From JBCBSZ01 sp039185015 (lineage in GTDB: Bacteria; Actinomycetota; Acidimicrobiia; Acidimicrobiales; Poriferisodalaceae): 42,274 nt of DNA. Below, piece after piece: positions 7,289 through 15,164 of this stretch. Each line of letters opens with the position of its first letter. The stretch's first letter is position 1. The notes below the pieces were generated by a model, which had not been told where the DNA came from, searched no databases, and saw nothing but the letters and a program-made list of their open reading frames with translations. The translations under genes and the position numbers were made by a program. The stretch lies in contig JBCDAU010000047.1 of NCBI GenBank assembly GCA_039185015.1, forward strand, positions 1 through 42,274, read 5' to 3'.

Positions 7289-7933
7289 TCAGACCGGCTG
7301 GCGCCGCTCCAGGCCGAGGAACACGAGACCGGCTGCCAGCAGGGCGGCGCCGATGGCCAGACCCGGGACCACGATCCCCGGACCGGTCGCGGGCAGCTCG
7401 TCGGTGTCGGTGCCGGTCTGCGGCGCCTCGGTCGTGGTCGTCGTCTCGACCGGCTCGGCTTCGGAGGTCGTCGGCGCAGCCGTCGTGGTCGTGGCTTCGG
7501 TTGTCGTCGTGGTCGCCGGCGGCTCGCACTCGACCGCGATCACGATGCCGCCGCTGAACACCTCGTCCGGGCCCATCAACAAGCTGACGGTGAAGGTGTC
7601 GCCGAGCACGAAGGAGCCCGATGCGGTGATCGTGCGGCCCGGGATGTCCTCGACGTCCTCGAACACCACCGACTGGCCGCCGGTCTCGACGATCAGATCG
7701 TTGTTCGGGTGGACCGAGCCCTGGTTCGACGTCGTGGCCTCACCGGTGCAGGTGAGCCCGACCGCCTCGGGCGGCACCGCAGGCGAGGCGAGCAGCGTCA
7801 CCGATCCCTCGGGCTCACGGACGATGGTGTCCAGGGGGATCTCGAGCACGCCGCCGCCCTGAGCTGCTGACGGCACGACGAGCGCGGTGAGGGCGACGAG
7901 GACGGCTCCGATGAGCACGACGAGACGGGTCAT
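7289..7933 (-). CDS. LPATG-anchored secreted protein
   Basis: This 214-aa protein has a signal peptide (residues 1-24, ending SAAQ). A predicted beta-rich extracellular domain of about 110 residues follows, with two cysteines (in LTCTGEA and AVECEP) that may form a disulfide. A long Thr/Glu/Ala/Pro linker (TTTTTEATTTTAAPTT) leads to a sorting signal: LPATG at residues 180-184, a hydrophobic helix, and the tail ERRQPV. This is the layout of a sortase-anchored surface protein, although the Thr-rich linker plus LPATG tail also occurs on actinobacterial proteins with only membrane retention. The ligand is unknown. The ribosome site is GGGAG. No sortase gene is in the window. Confidence 0.8.
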   Translation of the reverse strand: MTRLVVLIGAVLVALTALVVPSAAQGGGVLEIPLDTIVREPEGSVTLLASPAVPPEAVGLTCTGEATTSNQGSVHPNNDLIVETGGQSVVFEDVEDIPGRTITASGSFVLGDTFTVSLLMGPDEVFSGGIVIAVECEPPATTTTTEATTTTAAPTTSEAEPVETTTTTEAPQTGTDTDELPATGPGIVVPGLAIGAALLAAGLVFLGLERRQPV

Positions 7934-8039
7934 GGGCGGGCTCCCACCATTGGCGAGTTGGAGACGCCGACCCTAACGGCGCACCTCGCCGTCCGCCATG
8001 CGACGTTGGGCCGGATCTCGCCGCGGTGTCGGCGATGGC

Positions 8040-8045
8040 TACGTT
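8040..8045 (+). promoter_or_regulatory. Leaderless-type -10 (TACGTT) of the DHA2 transporter gene
   Basis: TACGTT is followed by exactly 6 nt and then the ATG at 8052, and there is no ribosome site. This spacing predicts transcription starting at the A of the start codon, and it supports 8052 over the in-frame ATG at 7998. Confidence 0.5.
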
Positions 8046-8051
8046 GACGCC

Positions 8052-9641
8052 ATGCGGAAGTGGGCCGCCCTGGCCGTCCTGGCGCTCGCCCAGTTCCTGA
8101 TGGTCCTCGACCAGGCGGTGATGAACGTCTCGATCAGCCAGCTCGTCGAGGACTTCGACACCAACGTCACCACCATCCAGGCGGTCATCACGCTGTACGC
8201 GCTCGTGATGGCGATGCTGATGCTGACCGGCGGGAAGCTCGGCGACCTCCTCGGACGACGCCGGGCCTTCACCATCGGGCTGATCATCTACGGCTCGGGG
8301 TCAGCCCTGACCGCAGCGTCGTGGAACGTCGGGACGCTCGTGCTCGGCTGGTCGGTCCTCGAGGGCGTCGGTGCCGCCCTGGTGCTCCCGGCCCTGGTCG
8401 CCCTGATCGCAGCGAACTACGAGGGTCGCGATCGGGTCGCCGCCTTCGGGGTGATCGGTGGGGTCTCCGGTGTCGGCATCGCCGTCGGCCCGATCGTGGG
8501 TGGGTTCTTCACCGCCAACCTCTCGTGGCGGTGGGTCTTCGTCGGCGAGGTCATCGTGGCGGCCGCCATCGTCCTGGTGGTCCGGGCGGTGGCCGACTCG
8601 CGCCCAGCCGACCGTCGACCACAGCTCGATGTCGTCGGGGCCGCGTTGTCGGCCGCCGGGCTGGGCACGATCGTGATCGCGCTCTTGCAGTCGAGCTCAT
8701 GGGGTTGGATCGAGCCGAGGCGCTCGCCGATCACACCGTTCGGCTTCGCGCTCACCCCGTTCGTGGTGCTGGCCGGCGTCGGGATCCTCGTCGTCTTCGT
8801 CCGCTGGCAGGAGCACCGCATCGCCGTCGGCCGTGACCCGCTGGTGCGCCTCGGCCTGTTCGCCTCGAGGACGCTGCGCGCCGGGCTCTCGTGCTTCTTC
8901 TGTCAGAACCTGATCCTGCTCGGGATCTTCTTCATCGTTCCGCTCTACCTCCAGATCGTCCTCGGTCTCGATGCGCTCGAGACCGGTGTCCGCATGCTGC
9001 CGATCTCGGTGACGATGTTCGTGACGTCGACGCTCGGGCCCGCCCTCGCCGGTCGCGTCGGGCCTCGTCTCGTGGTCCGGGCAGGATTCGTGCTGCTCGC
9101 CGTCGCGGCCTTCGCCATGCTCGAGACCATCGAACCGGAGCTGACCGGCATCGCCTTCGGGGCGTCGCTCGGCCTCCTCGGGGTCGGCATGGGTCTCGTG
9201 GCATCGCAACTCGGCAACGTCATCCAGTCGTCGGTCGAGGCCGACGACCGCAGCGAGGCCGGTGGGCTGCAGAACACCGCCCAACAGGTCGGCTCGGCCG
9301 CGGGCACCGCTCTCGTCGGTGCCATCGTGCTGAGCGCGCTGATCGGAGCGTTCACGTCGACGATCTCGGACGACGAGCGGATCTCTGCCCAGCTCGCCGA
9401 CGCCCTTCAGGTGCAGGTCGCCGCAGGTGGGAGCTTCGTGGCCGCCGCCGACGTCGATGCCGCGCTGGTCGAGGCCGGCGTCGACGCCGCCGAGGTCGCG
9501 GCGGTGGTGGACGGCTACGAGGCCGCCCAACTGGCCGCCCTGCGTCGTGGCCTGCTCTTCGCCGCGTTCCTGGCGGTCGCCGCCCTCGGGATCACCGGCG
9601 GCCTGCCGCGATCGCTCGCGCCCGGTGCTCCCTCGACCTGA
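8052..9641 (+). CDS. MFS transporter, DHA2 (14-TM, EmrB/QacA-like) family
   Basis: This 529-aa protein begins directly with the first membrane helix (LAVLALAQFLMVLDQAVMNVSISQL), typical of DHA2 drug/proton antiporters. It has the MFS motif A GGKLGDLLGRRRA in the loop between helices 2 and 3, and the motif-C-like GGVSGVGIAVGPIVGGFF in helix 5. About 14 helices are visible. A soluble segment of about 80 residues before the last helix (DDERISAQLADALQ to VDGYEAAQLAALRRG) matches the helical extracellular loop often found in this family. It probably exports a hydrophobic drug or metabolite using the proton gradient. It stands alone, with no TetR/MarR gene next to it. A small exported-peptide gene follows 129 nt later. 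Confidence 0.9.
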   Translation: MRKWAALAVLALAQFLMVLDQAVMNVSISQLVEDFDTNVTTIQAVITLYALVMAMLMLTGGKLGDLLGRRRAFTIGLIIYGSGSALTAASWNVGTLVLGWSVLEGVGAALVLPALVALIAANYEGRDRVAAFGVIGGVSGVGIAVGPIVGGFFTANLSWRWVFVGEVIVAAAIVLVVRAVADSRPADRRPQLDVVGAALSAAGLGTIVIALLQSSSWGWIEPRRSPITPFGFALTPFVVLAGVGILVVFVRWQEHRIAVGRDPLVRLGLFASRTLRAGLSCFFCQNLILLGIFFIVPLYLQIVLGLDALETGVRMLPISVTMFVTSTLGPALAGRVGPRLVVRAGFVLLAVAAFAMLETIEPELTGIAFGASLGLLGVGMGLVASQLGNVIQSSVEADDRSEAGGLQNTAQQVGSAAGTALVGAIVLSALIGAFTSTISDDERISAQLADALQVQVAAGGSFVAAADVDAALVEAGVDAAEVAAVVDGYEAAQLAALRRGLLFAAFLAVAALGITGGLPRSLAPGAPST

Positions 9642-9770
9642 GCGTCTCCGCTCGATCGCGCTCGGGGTGGACACCGCCCGCCCACCGGACTCCCAACTCG
9701 ACCGGCCCGGCTCAAGCGGCCCGCTCCGGACGACGAGACCTCGCTCACCCACCGAGTTCTGGAGTTCATC

Positions 9771-9977
9771 ATGAGCCTTCGTCGCCGCATCCTCGCCCGC
9801 CTCGCCGCCGCCGTAGTCGCCCTGACGGTCGGTGCGGGCACCTTCGGCGCAGCCTCGGCCCCGTCCGACGTGCCGAACCAGTCCGAGGAAGCCGGAGCGA
9901 CGTGGTCCCGCAGCATCGACAACGACGACCGAGGCGATGGCTGGCTGCGCTTCTCGCGCGGCGCCACCTGGAGCTGA
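9771..9977 (+). CDS. Small exported peptide, unknown function
   Basis: This 68-aa frame encodes a signal peptide (MSLRRRILARLAAAVVALTV, cleavage probably after AASA near residue 29). A mature part of about 40 residues follows, polar and acidic in the middle (SEEAGATWSRSIDNDDRGDG) with a repeated ATWS motif near each end. A GGAG ribosome site lies 8 nt upstream of the ATG. It has no cysteines and no recognisable domain. It is followed by a hairpin. The signal peptide makes coding likely, but the family is unknown to me. Confidence 0.6.
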   Translation: MSLRRRILARLAAAVVALTVGAGTFGAASAPSDVPNQSEEAGATWSRSIDNDDRGDGWLRFSRGATWS

Positions 9978-10015
9978 GCGCGATCTGTCTTCGCTCCGAA
10001 CCCGTCCTCGATCGA

Positions 10016-10054
10016 GGCCGCAGCGACCCGCCGGTGGGTGGGGGTGCTGCGGCC
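10016..10054. terminator. Hairpin downstream of the small exported peptide
   Basis: GGCCGCAGC (10016-10024) and GCTGCGGCC (10046-10054) are perfect 9-bp arms, with further ACCC/GGGT pairing inside. It lies 39 nt after the stop at 9977. It has no U-tract. Confidence 0.5.
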
Positions 10055-10137
10055 CTCGTCGCGTGCGGGACGCAAACGCCACGATGACCGCACGGTTACG
10101 TCTTCGTGGCTCGGGCCCGTTCGCGCCAGGGGGCGCC

Positions 10138-10143
10138 TAGGTT
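10138..10143 (+). promoter_or_regulatory. -10-like hexamer TAGGTT for the 2OG oxygenase gene
   Basis: TAGGTT lies 24 nt before the ATG at 10168, with a purine-rich GAGAGGG ribosome site between. It is the same hexamer as at 3621. Confidence 0.4.
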
Positions 10144-10167
10144 GCCGGTGGAGCGAGAGGGATCGCC

Positions 10168-11148
10168 ATGACCGTGTCCGAAGCCACCACCGTCCCCTTC
10201 CCCGTGATCGACCTGTCGGCGTGGCGTGCCGGTGACGAGGCCAGCCGCGACACGGTCACCGCGATGGTCGACCAGGCCCTGCGAACCAGCGGCTTCCTGC
10301 TGATCACCGGCCACGGCATCGACGAGCAGATCGTCGCCGACGCCCGTGCGGCCAGCCTCGAGGTCTTCGCCCTACCGGCGGAGACCAAGACGAAGTACGA
10401 GCAGCGCGAAGGCATCGGCAGTCCCGGCTGGATCCCGCTCGGCGTCGAGGCCACCGGGTACTCGTTCGGCCAGCCGACGCCGCCCGACCTCAAGGAGAGT
10501 TGGAGCGTCTCGCCGGTCACCGAGCCGGAGTACGTCATCTCCTCCCACGGACTCACCCCGAGTCGCAACGCCTTCCCCGACGAGGTGCCGGCGTTCGCGA
10601 CGGCGATCGAGCGCTACCTGGACGGCGGCCGCGTCCTCATCGGTGAGCTCTTCGAGCTGTTGGAGCACGCGGCGGAGGTCCCGCCCGACACGTTCCTGTC
10701 CCAGTGCCGCGTGCCGCTCCACACCCTGAACGTCACCTGGTACCCGCCGATCGGCGAGGTCGAGCCGGCCCCGGAGCAGTACCGCATCGGGCCGCATTGC
10801 GACTTCGGCACGATCACCATCCTGAGTCGCGACGAGTCCGATCCGCCGCTGCAGGTCGAGATGCCCGACGGCGAGTGGGTCGACGTGCCCCACGTCCCGG
10901 GGGCCTTCGTGATCAACGTCGGGGACCTGCTCACCCACTGGTCCGGCGGCCGGTGGCGGTCGAACCCGCACCGGATCATGGCGCCGACCGGTGACGCCCG
11001 CTTCGAGGGGCGACTCTCGCTCGTGTTGTTCGTCGAGACCGACATCGGTGCGGTCCTTCGGCCGATCGACGACCCGGACGGCGAGCCGCTCGACGCCGTC
11101 GAGCACCTGCGCGAGCAGCTCGCCGCCATCGATCTGGAGATCGACTGA
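10168..11148 (+). CDS. 2-oxoglutarate/Fe(II)-dependent oxygenase, isopenicillin-N-synthase family
   Basis: This 326-aa protein has the two-part family layout. The N-terminal DIOX_N domain starts FPVIDLSAW, with GFLLITGHGI and FALPAETKTKYE. The C-terminal double-stranded beta-helix carries the metal triad His210-x-Asp212 (PHCDFGTITIL) and His268 (NPHRIM). The co-substrate carboxylate-binding RxS motif is present as Arg282-Leu-Ser284 (RLSLVLF), so it should bind 2-oxoglutarate rather than act like IPNS itself. Related proteins hydroxylate or desaturate small molecules such as gibberellins and antibiotics; the substrate here is unknown. A ribosome site GAGAGGG precedes the ATG. The next gene (DUF2817) has its own leaderless-type promoter, so an operon is not certain. 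Confidence 0.88.
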   Translation: MTVSEATTVPFPVIDLSAWRAGDEASRDTVTAMVDQALRTSGFLLITGHGIDEQIVADARAASLEVFALPAETKTKYEQREGIGSPGWIPLGVEATGYSFGQPTPPDLKESWSVSPVTEPEYVISSHGLTPSRNAFPDEVPAFATAIERYLDGGRVLIGELFELLEHAAEVPPDTFLSQCRVPLHTLNVTWYPPIGEVEPAPEQYRIGPHCDFGTITILSRDESDPPLQVEMPDGEWVDVPHVPGAFVINVGDLLTHWSGGRWRSNPHRIMAPTGDARFEGRLSLVLFVETDIGAVLRPIDDPDGEPLDAVEHLREQLAAIDLEID

Positions 11149-11170
11149 GCCAAGTCGTCGCTCCCGCTGC

Positions 11171-11176
11171 GAGACT
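11171..11176 (+). promoter_or_regulatory. Leaderless-type -10 (GAGACT) of the DUF2817 gene
   Basis: GAGACT is followed by exactly 6 nt and the ATG at 11183. The same hexamer with the same spacing precedes the genes starting at 20999 (minus), 27577 and 28956. Confidence 0.45.
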
Positions 11177-11182
11177 GCGGCG

Positions 11183-12253
11183 ATGACCGAGCTCGCACCC
11201 GACTACCGCACCGCGCGCCGGCGGTTCCTCGGCGCCGCCGAGTCGGCGGGCGCGCTGGTCGACACGACCGTGCACCCGCTGACCGGGCTGCACGGCGAGG
11301 AGCTCGCCGTCGACGTCGCCGAGGTCGGCGCGACCGATGCCGAGCACGTCGTCGTCGTGGTCTCCGGAACCCACGGCGTCGAGGGCTACTGCGGATCAGA
11401 GCTCCAGGTCGATCTGCTCGAGCACCTCCCCGAGCGGCCGCTCGGTGCCGCCCGCCTGGTCTGCGTGCACGCGCTCAACCCGTACGGGTTCTCGTGGGTG
11501 CGGCGCGTCAACGAGGACAACGTCGACCTCAACCGCAACTTCGTCGACTGGTCGGTCCCGGGTCCGACGAACGAGGCCTACGACGAGATCGCCGAGCTGC
11601 TCGTCCCCAGCTCGTGGTCGCCCGAGGTCCAGCAGCAGACGACCGATGCGCTGATGGCCCGCGCCCTCGAGGTCGGGCTCGAGCGCTTCCAGGAGATCGT
11701 CTCCTCGGGGCAGTACTCGCAGCCGACGGGGATCTTCCACGGCGGCACCGGTCCGACCTGGAGTCATCGGTGGTTGCGGAACTGGGCCGCCGACGCCTTC
11801 GGCTCGGCGAAGCGTGTGGAGATCGTCGATCTCCACACCGGCCTCGGGCCCTGGGGGTACGGCGAGCTCATCGGCTCGGAGCCGGTGGACGACCCGGCGC
11901 ACGTCCGAGCGTCGTCGATCTGGGGCGACGTCCGTTCGATGGTCGACGGTGACAGCGTGTCCGCCGAGCTGTCCGGCGACTGGACCGGCCGAGCGCGGGA
12001 GCTCGCCCCCTCAGCGGTCACCACGGCGGTCGCGCTGGAGTTCGGCACCGTCGACACGATCACCGTGCTGCAGTCGCTTCGTGCCGACGCCTGGCTGCAC
12101 GCGCACGGCGATCCGACGGGTCCCGAAGGCGAGGCCGTTCGGACGCAGGTCCGAGCAGCGTTCGCCGACGACGACCCCCGGTGGATCTCGACGTGCCGGG
12201 CCCGCTTCGTCGAGGTGCTCGACACGGCGCTGGTCGCGAGCGTGCCGGCCTGA
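11183..12253 (+). CDS. DUF2817 family protein (M14 carboxypeptidase-like)
   Basis: This 356-aa protein matches DUF2817, a branch of the M14 zinc-peptidase fold. Metal-site motifs are visible: SGTHGVEGYCGS (His and Glu of an HxxE pair), the NPYGFSWVRRVNEDNVDLNRNF block, and a later VDLHTGLGPWG His. VALEFGT near the C-terminus could supply the catalytic Glu. It has no signal peptide, so it is probably cytoplasmic. It may hydrolyse or deacylate a peptide or amino-acid conjugate; this is inference. The ATG at 11183 is supported by the upstream hexamer at 6 nt and by the start of the conserved region soon after. It is convergent with the DUF2510 gene, with only 19 nt between stops. Confidence 0.8.
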   Translation: MTELAPDYRTARRRFLGAAESAGALVDTTVHPLTGLHGEELAVDVAEVGATDAEHVVVVVSGTHGVEGYCGSELQVDLLEHLPERPLGAARLVCVHALNPYGFSWVRRVNEDNVDLNRNFVDWSVPGPTNEAYDEIAELLVPSSWSPEVQQQTTDALMARALEVGLERFQEIVSSGQYSQPTGIFHGGTGPTWSHRWLRNWAADAFGSAKRVEIVDLHTGLGPWGYGELIGSEPVDDPAHVRASSIWGDVRSMVDGDSVSAELSGDWTGRARELAPSAVTTAVALEFGTVDTITVLQSLRADAWLHAHGDPTGPEGEAVRTQVRAAFADDDPRWISTCRARFVEVLDTALVASVPA

Positions 12254-12272
12254 GCCTGCCCGGCCCGCCGCC

Positions 12273-12677
12273 TCAGCCCTCGGGTTCGGGTTCGGGCTCC
12301 GGTTCCACGGTGGTGACGGGTGCCTCGGTCGTATCGGGGGTCTCGTCGTCGTCGGAGTCACTCGAGTTCGACAGGGCGATCACGATGGCGATGATGGCCA
12401 CGACGACCGCGACGGCTCCGAGGATCGCAGCGACGGGACTGCGGCTCCCGCCGGCGCCGCCGGCCGAGACGGTCACGTGCTGTCCTGCGGCTGGCTGCGG
12501 TCGAGGCTCGGCGACGAGCTCGGAGCCGGGTGGTGGCGGGATCTCGGCTCGCGCCGGGTCGACGGCCGAGGTCACGGTGTATCCGCCGCGGGTCACCGAA
12601 TCGGTCCATCGCTGTCCGTCCCAGTAGCGGCCGTCGCCCGCACCCGTCGGATCCCGATACCAACCTGGAGTTGCCAT
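12273..12677 (-). CDS. DUF2510 domain membrane protein
   Basis: This 134-aa protein starts with the DUF2510 motif TPGWYRDPTGAGDGRYWDGQRWTDSV (residues 3-28). A proline-rich linker, one membrane helix (AAILGAVAVVVAIIAIVIAL) and an acidic tail ending in EPEPEPEPEG follow. DUF2510 is a short Trp-rich domain found at the N-terminus of many actinobacterial membrane proteins; its role is unknown. The tail should face outside if the N-terminus is cytoplasmic. A TACGTT hexamer lies about 30 nt upstream, and a GAGGG ribosome site precedes the ATG. It is divergent from the flippase operon, and the two share a 132-bp intergenic region. Confidence 0.82.
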   Translation of the reverse strand: MATPGWYRDPTGAGDGRYWDGQRWTDSVTRGGYTVTSAVDPARAEIPPPPGSELVAEPRPQPAAGQHVTVSAGGAGGSRSPVAAILGAVAVVVAIIAIVIALSNSSDSDDDETPDTTEAPVTTVEPEPEPEPEG

Positions 12678-12773
12678 GCCACCCTCTTCGTCCGAGCCCG
12701 CGCCCCGAACGTAGTGGACGTCGACGTTCGAGGACGGCGCCGACGGTGGGCCGCCCGACGGCCGATCGGCGGT

Positions 12774-12779
12774 TAGCCT
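12774..12779 (+). promoter_or_regulatory. -10-like hexamer TAGCCT of the lipid-module operon
   Basis: TAGCCT lies 30 nt upstream of the ATG at 12810, with GGAGGGAGG purines between. The same hexamer precedes pepA at 36514. Confidence 0.4.
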
Positions 12780-12809
12780 CCGCGGTCGGACGGAGGGAGG
12801 TCGCCGAGC

Positions 12810-15164
12810 ATGTGGGCAGCGGCAGACTGGCGCCGCCATCCGGCCGATGTGGCCCGGCTGGTGTTCGCCGGAGTGGTGCTCGCCGTCGCCTTGGCGTCCG
12901 CCGCGGCGATCCCCGGCGCGCTGACCAACGTCTCGGCCGACATCGTCCGCCTCGTCGGACGTATCCCCGCCAGCCTCCGGGATCTGCTGATCGGCGCTAC
13001 CCAGCTCGCGATCGTCGCCGGCCCGATCGTGCTGGTCGTCTGGGCCGCTCGGTGGCGGCGACCTCGCCAGCTCGTGGTCGTCGCGGTCGGCGGCCTGCTC
13101 GCCATCGGGCTCATGGCCTCGCTGGTCGACTGGCTCGAGCGCGTGGCCCCGCCCGAGCTCCTGGCGCTCGACCCGCAGCGGTCCTGGATCGCGCAGAGCG
13201 ACTTCCCGTCGGTCTCGTCGGTCGCCGGTCTCACCGCGGTGGTGACGATCGTCGTGCCGGCGACCGGACCCTCGTGGCGTCGGGTCGGATGGTCGGTGAT
13301 CGCGCTCGCTGCGCTGGTGCAGACGATGACCGCCACCCAGGTACCGGTCAACGTGCTCGTGGCGATCGTGCTGGGGGTCTTCGTCGGATCGGCCGTGTTG
13401 GTCGTCGCGGGTGCCCCGGTGCGTCAGCCGGGCCGTGCGCGGCTCGGCGAGGCGCTGTCGTCGATGCGACTCGACCTCGACGAGGTCGGCGATGCCGTCA
13501 GCGTCGACGGGCGGCGGGCCTGGCAGGCACGGACCGGCGACGGTGGGTTGGTGCGGTTGGTCTACATCGGCGCTGATGAGCGCGATGCGAACCTCCTCTT
13601 CCGGATGTGGCGCCGCATCCGCGTCAAGGGCATCGAGGACGAGTCCCCGGAGATCACGCCGCGTGCGCTGGCTCGCAACGAGGCGCTCGTGACCCTCCTC
13701 GCCGATGCCCGCGGCGTCGCCGTGCCCCAGGTGTTGGGCGTCGACGAGGGGGACGACGGCAGCGCCGTGCTGGCGCTCGATCTTGACGACGTCCCGGCCT
13801 TGTCCGCGCTGCCGCCCGATCGGATCGACGACGTGCTCCTCCGGGACGTGTGGGCCCAGACCGAGCGTCTGCATCGAGCCGGCATCGCCCACCGTCGACT
13901 GCGTCCCGCCCACGTCCTGATCTCGGACACCCCCGTCATCACCGGGCTCGGCTGGGGCCGGATCGATGCGACCGACGCCCAACTCTCGACCGACGTCGCG
14001 GAGCTGCTGGTCGGCACCGCGCTCCTGGTCGGGCCCGAGCGGGCGGCGGCGGCAGCAGCGGCGGTCGTGGACCGGCAGCAGCTCGTGCGAGCGATGGCGT
14101 ACGTCCAGCCGTTGGCGCTGTCGGCCGAGACCCGACGGGCGGCCAAGGAGGTCGATGGGCTGCTCGACGCCGTCCGGGCCGAGCTCCAGCGCCTCACCGG
14201 CTCGGACGAGCCGGAGCTGCAGCCACTGGCTCGACTCACGGTCGCCGGCGTGGTCACGGGCGTCGGTCTCTTCGTCCTGGTCGGCTTCGGTCTCGGCCTC
14301 GCCGCCAACTTCGGCGACATCGTCGACGCTGTCCGCGAGGCCGAGTGGGCCTACCTCCCGTGGATCCTGCTCGCCACCGTCATGACCTATGTCGCAGGCG
14401 CGATCTCGCTCTCCGGCTCGGTGCTGCGGCCACTCGGGCTCACCGAGACCACGACGGTCATGCTCGGGCAGTCGTTCCTCAACCGCTTCACGCCGGCGAA
14501 CGCCGGCGGCATGGCCATGCGCATCCGCTACCTCCAGAAGGGCGGCACGGAGCTGGCCGTCGCGACCGCGGCCGTCGGGCTGACGTCGGCGGCCAGCGGC
14601 GTCGCCCAGGTGGCCCTCGTGGCGGTGTTCTTCACGTGGAGCGGGTCGACGCCGGGCGGTGGCGACACGACGCCGGTGGACGGCACCGCGATCGCGCTCG
14701 TGTTCCTCGCCGTGGTGGCGGTGGTCGGCATCGTCGTCGGCGTGCCCTGGCTCCGGGCGACGGTCGGCGGATGGGTGCAGCGGTCCTGGTCCAAGCTGCG
14801 CGGCGAGTACGGCGAGCTCGCACGCCGTCCCGCGAAGCTGGCGCAGCTCTTCGGTGGCGCCGCGCTCGGCAAGCTCGCCAACATCGTCGCGTTCGCGCTG
14901 GCCTGTCGCTCGTTCGGCATCGACCTGGGCTTCGCGGAGCTGGGTGCGCTCTACCTCGTCTCGACGACCGTGGCCGGTGCGGTCCCGACGCCCGGAGGCG
15001 TCGGGGCGATCGAGGCGGCGCTCGTGTTCGTCCTGACCGGGGCTGGGGTCGACGAGCCCGTCGCCTGGTCGGCCACGCTCGTCTTCCGGTTGGTCACCTA
15101 TTGGTTGCCCACCTTGCCGGGCTGGCTGGCGCTGCGACACAGCGAGCGCGCGGAGCTCGTGTGA
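12810..15164 (+). CDS. Triple fusion: PAP2-like membrane domain, degenerate kinase domain, LPG-synthase-TM/flippase domain
   Basis: Three parts are visible in this 784-aa protein. Residues 1-210 hold about six membrane helices; FPSVSSVAGL (F132) and TATQVPVNVLVAIVLG resemble the PAP2 motifs SFPSGHA and HYPSDVLAG but lack the catalytic histidines. Residues about 225-455 resemble a small kinase domain with GIAHRRLRPAHVLIS and VITGLGWGRI, where HRD-Asp is Arg363, the catalytic Asn is His368 and the DFG-Asp is Gly379, so it should be inactive. Residues about 465-784 are an LPG_synthase_TM (UPF0104/AglD2) domain with NRFTPANAGGMAMRIRYLQK and the conserved TTVAGAVPTPGGVGAIEAAL. That family includes the MprF flippase part. 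Role: probable lipid or lipid-linked glycan translocation, controlled by the pseudo-enzyme parts (inference). The next gene overlaps by 4 nt. Confidence 0.8.
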   Translation: MWAAADWRRHPADVARLVFAGVVLAVALASAAAIPGALTNVSADIVRLVGRIPASLRDLLIGATQLAIVAGPIVLVVWAARWRRPRQLVVVAVGGLLAIGLMASLVDWLERVAPPELLALDPQRSWIAQSDFPSVSSVAGLTAVVTIVVPATGPSWRRVGWSVIALAALVQTMTATQVPVNVLVAIVLGVFVGSAVLVVAGAPVRQPGRARLGEALSSMRLDLDEVGDAVSVDGRRAWQARTGDGGLVRLVYIGADERDANLLFRMWRRIRVKGIEDESPEITPRALARNEALVTLLADARGVAVPQVLGVDEGDDGSAVLALDLDDVPALSALPPDRIDDVLLRDVWAQTERLHRAGIAHRRLRPAHVLISDTPVITGLGWGRIDATDAQLSTDVAELLVGTALLVGPERAAAAAAAVVDRQQLVRAMAYVQPLALSAETRRAAKEVDGLLDAVRAELQRLTGSDEPELQPLARLTVAGVVTGVGLFVLVGFGLGLAANFGDIVDAVREAEWAYLPWILLATVMTYVAGAISLSGSVLRPLGLTETTTVMLGQSFLNRFTPANAGGMAMRIRYLQKGGTELAVATAAVGLTSAASGVAQVALVAVFFTWSGSTPGGGDTTPVDGTAIALVFLAVVAVVGIVVGVPWLRATVGGWVQRSWSKLRGEYGELARRPAKLAQLFGGAALGKLANIVAFALACRSFGIDLGFAELGALYLVSTTVAGAVPTPGGVGAIEAALVFVLTGAGVDEPVAWSATLVFRLVTYWLPTLPGWLALRHSERAELV

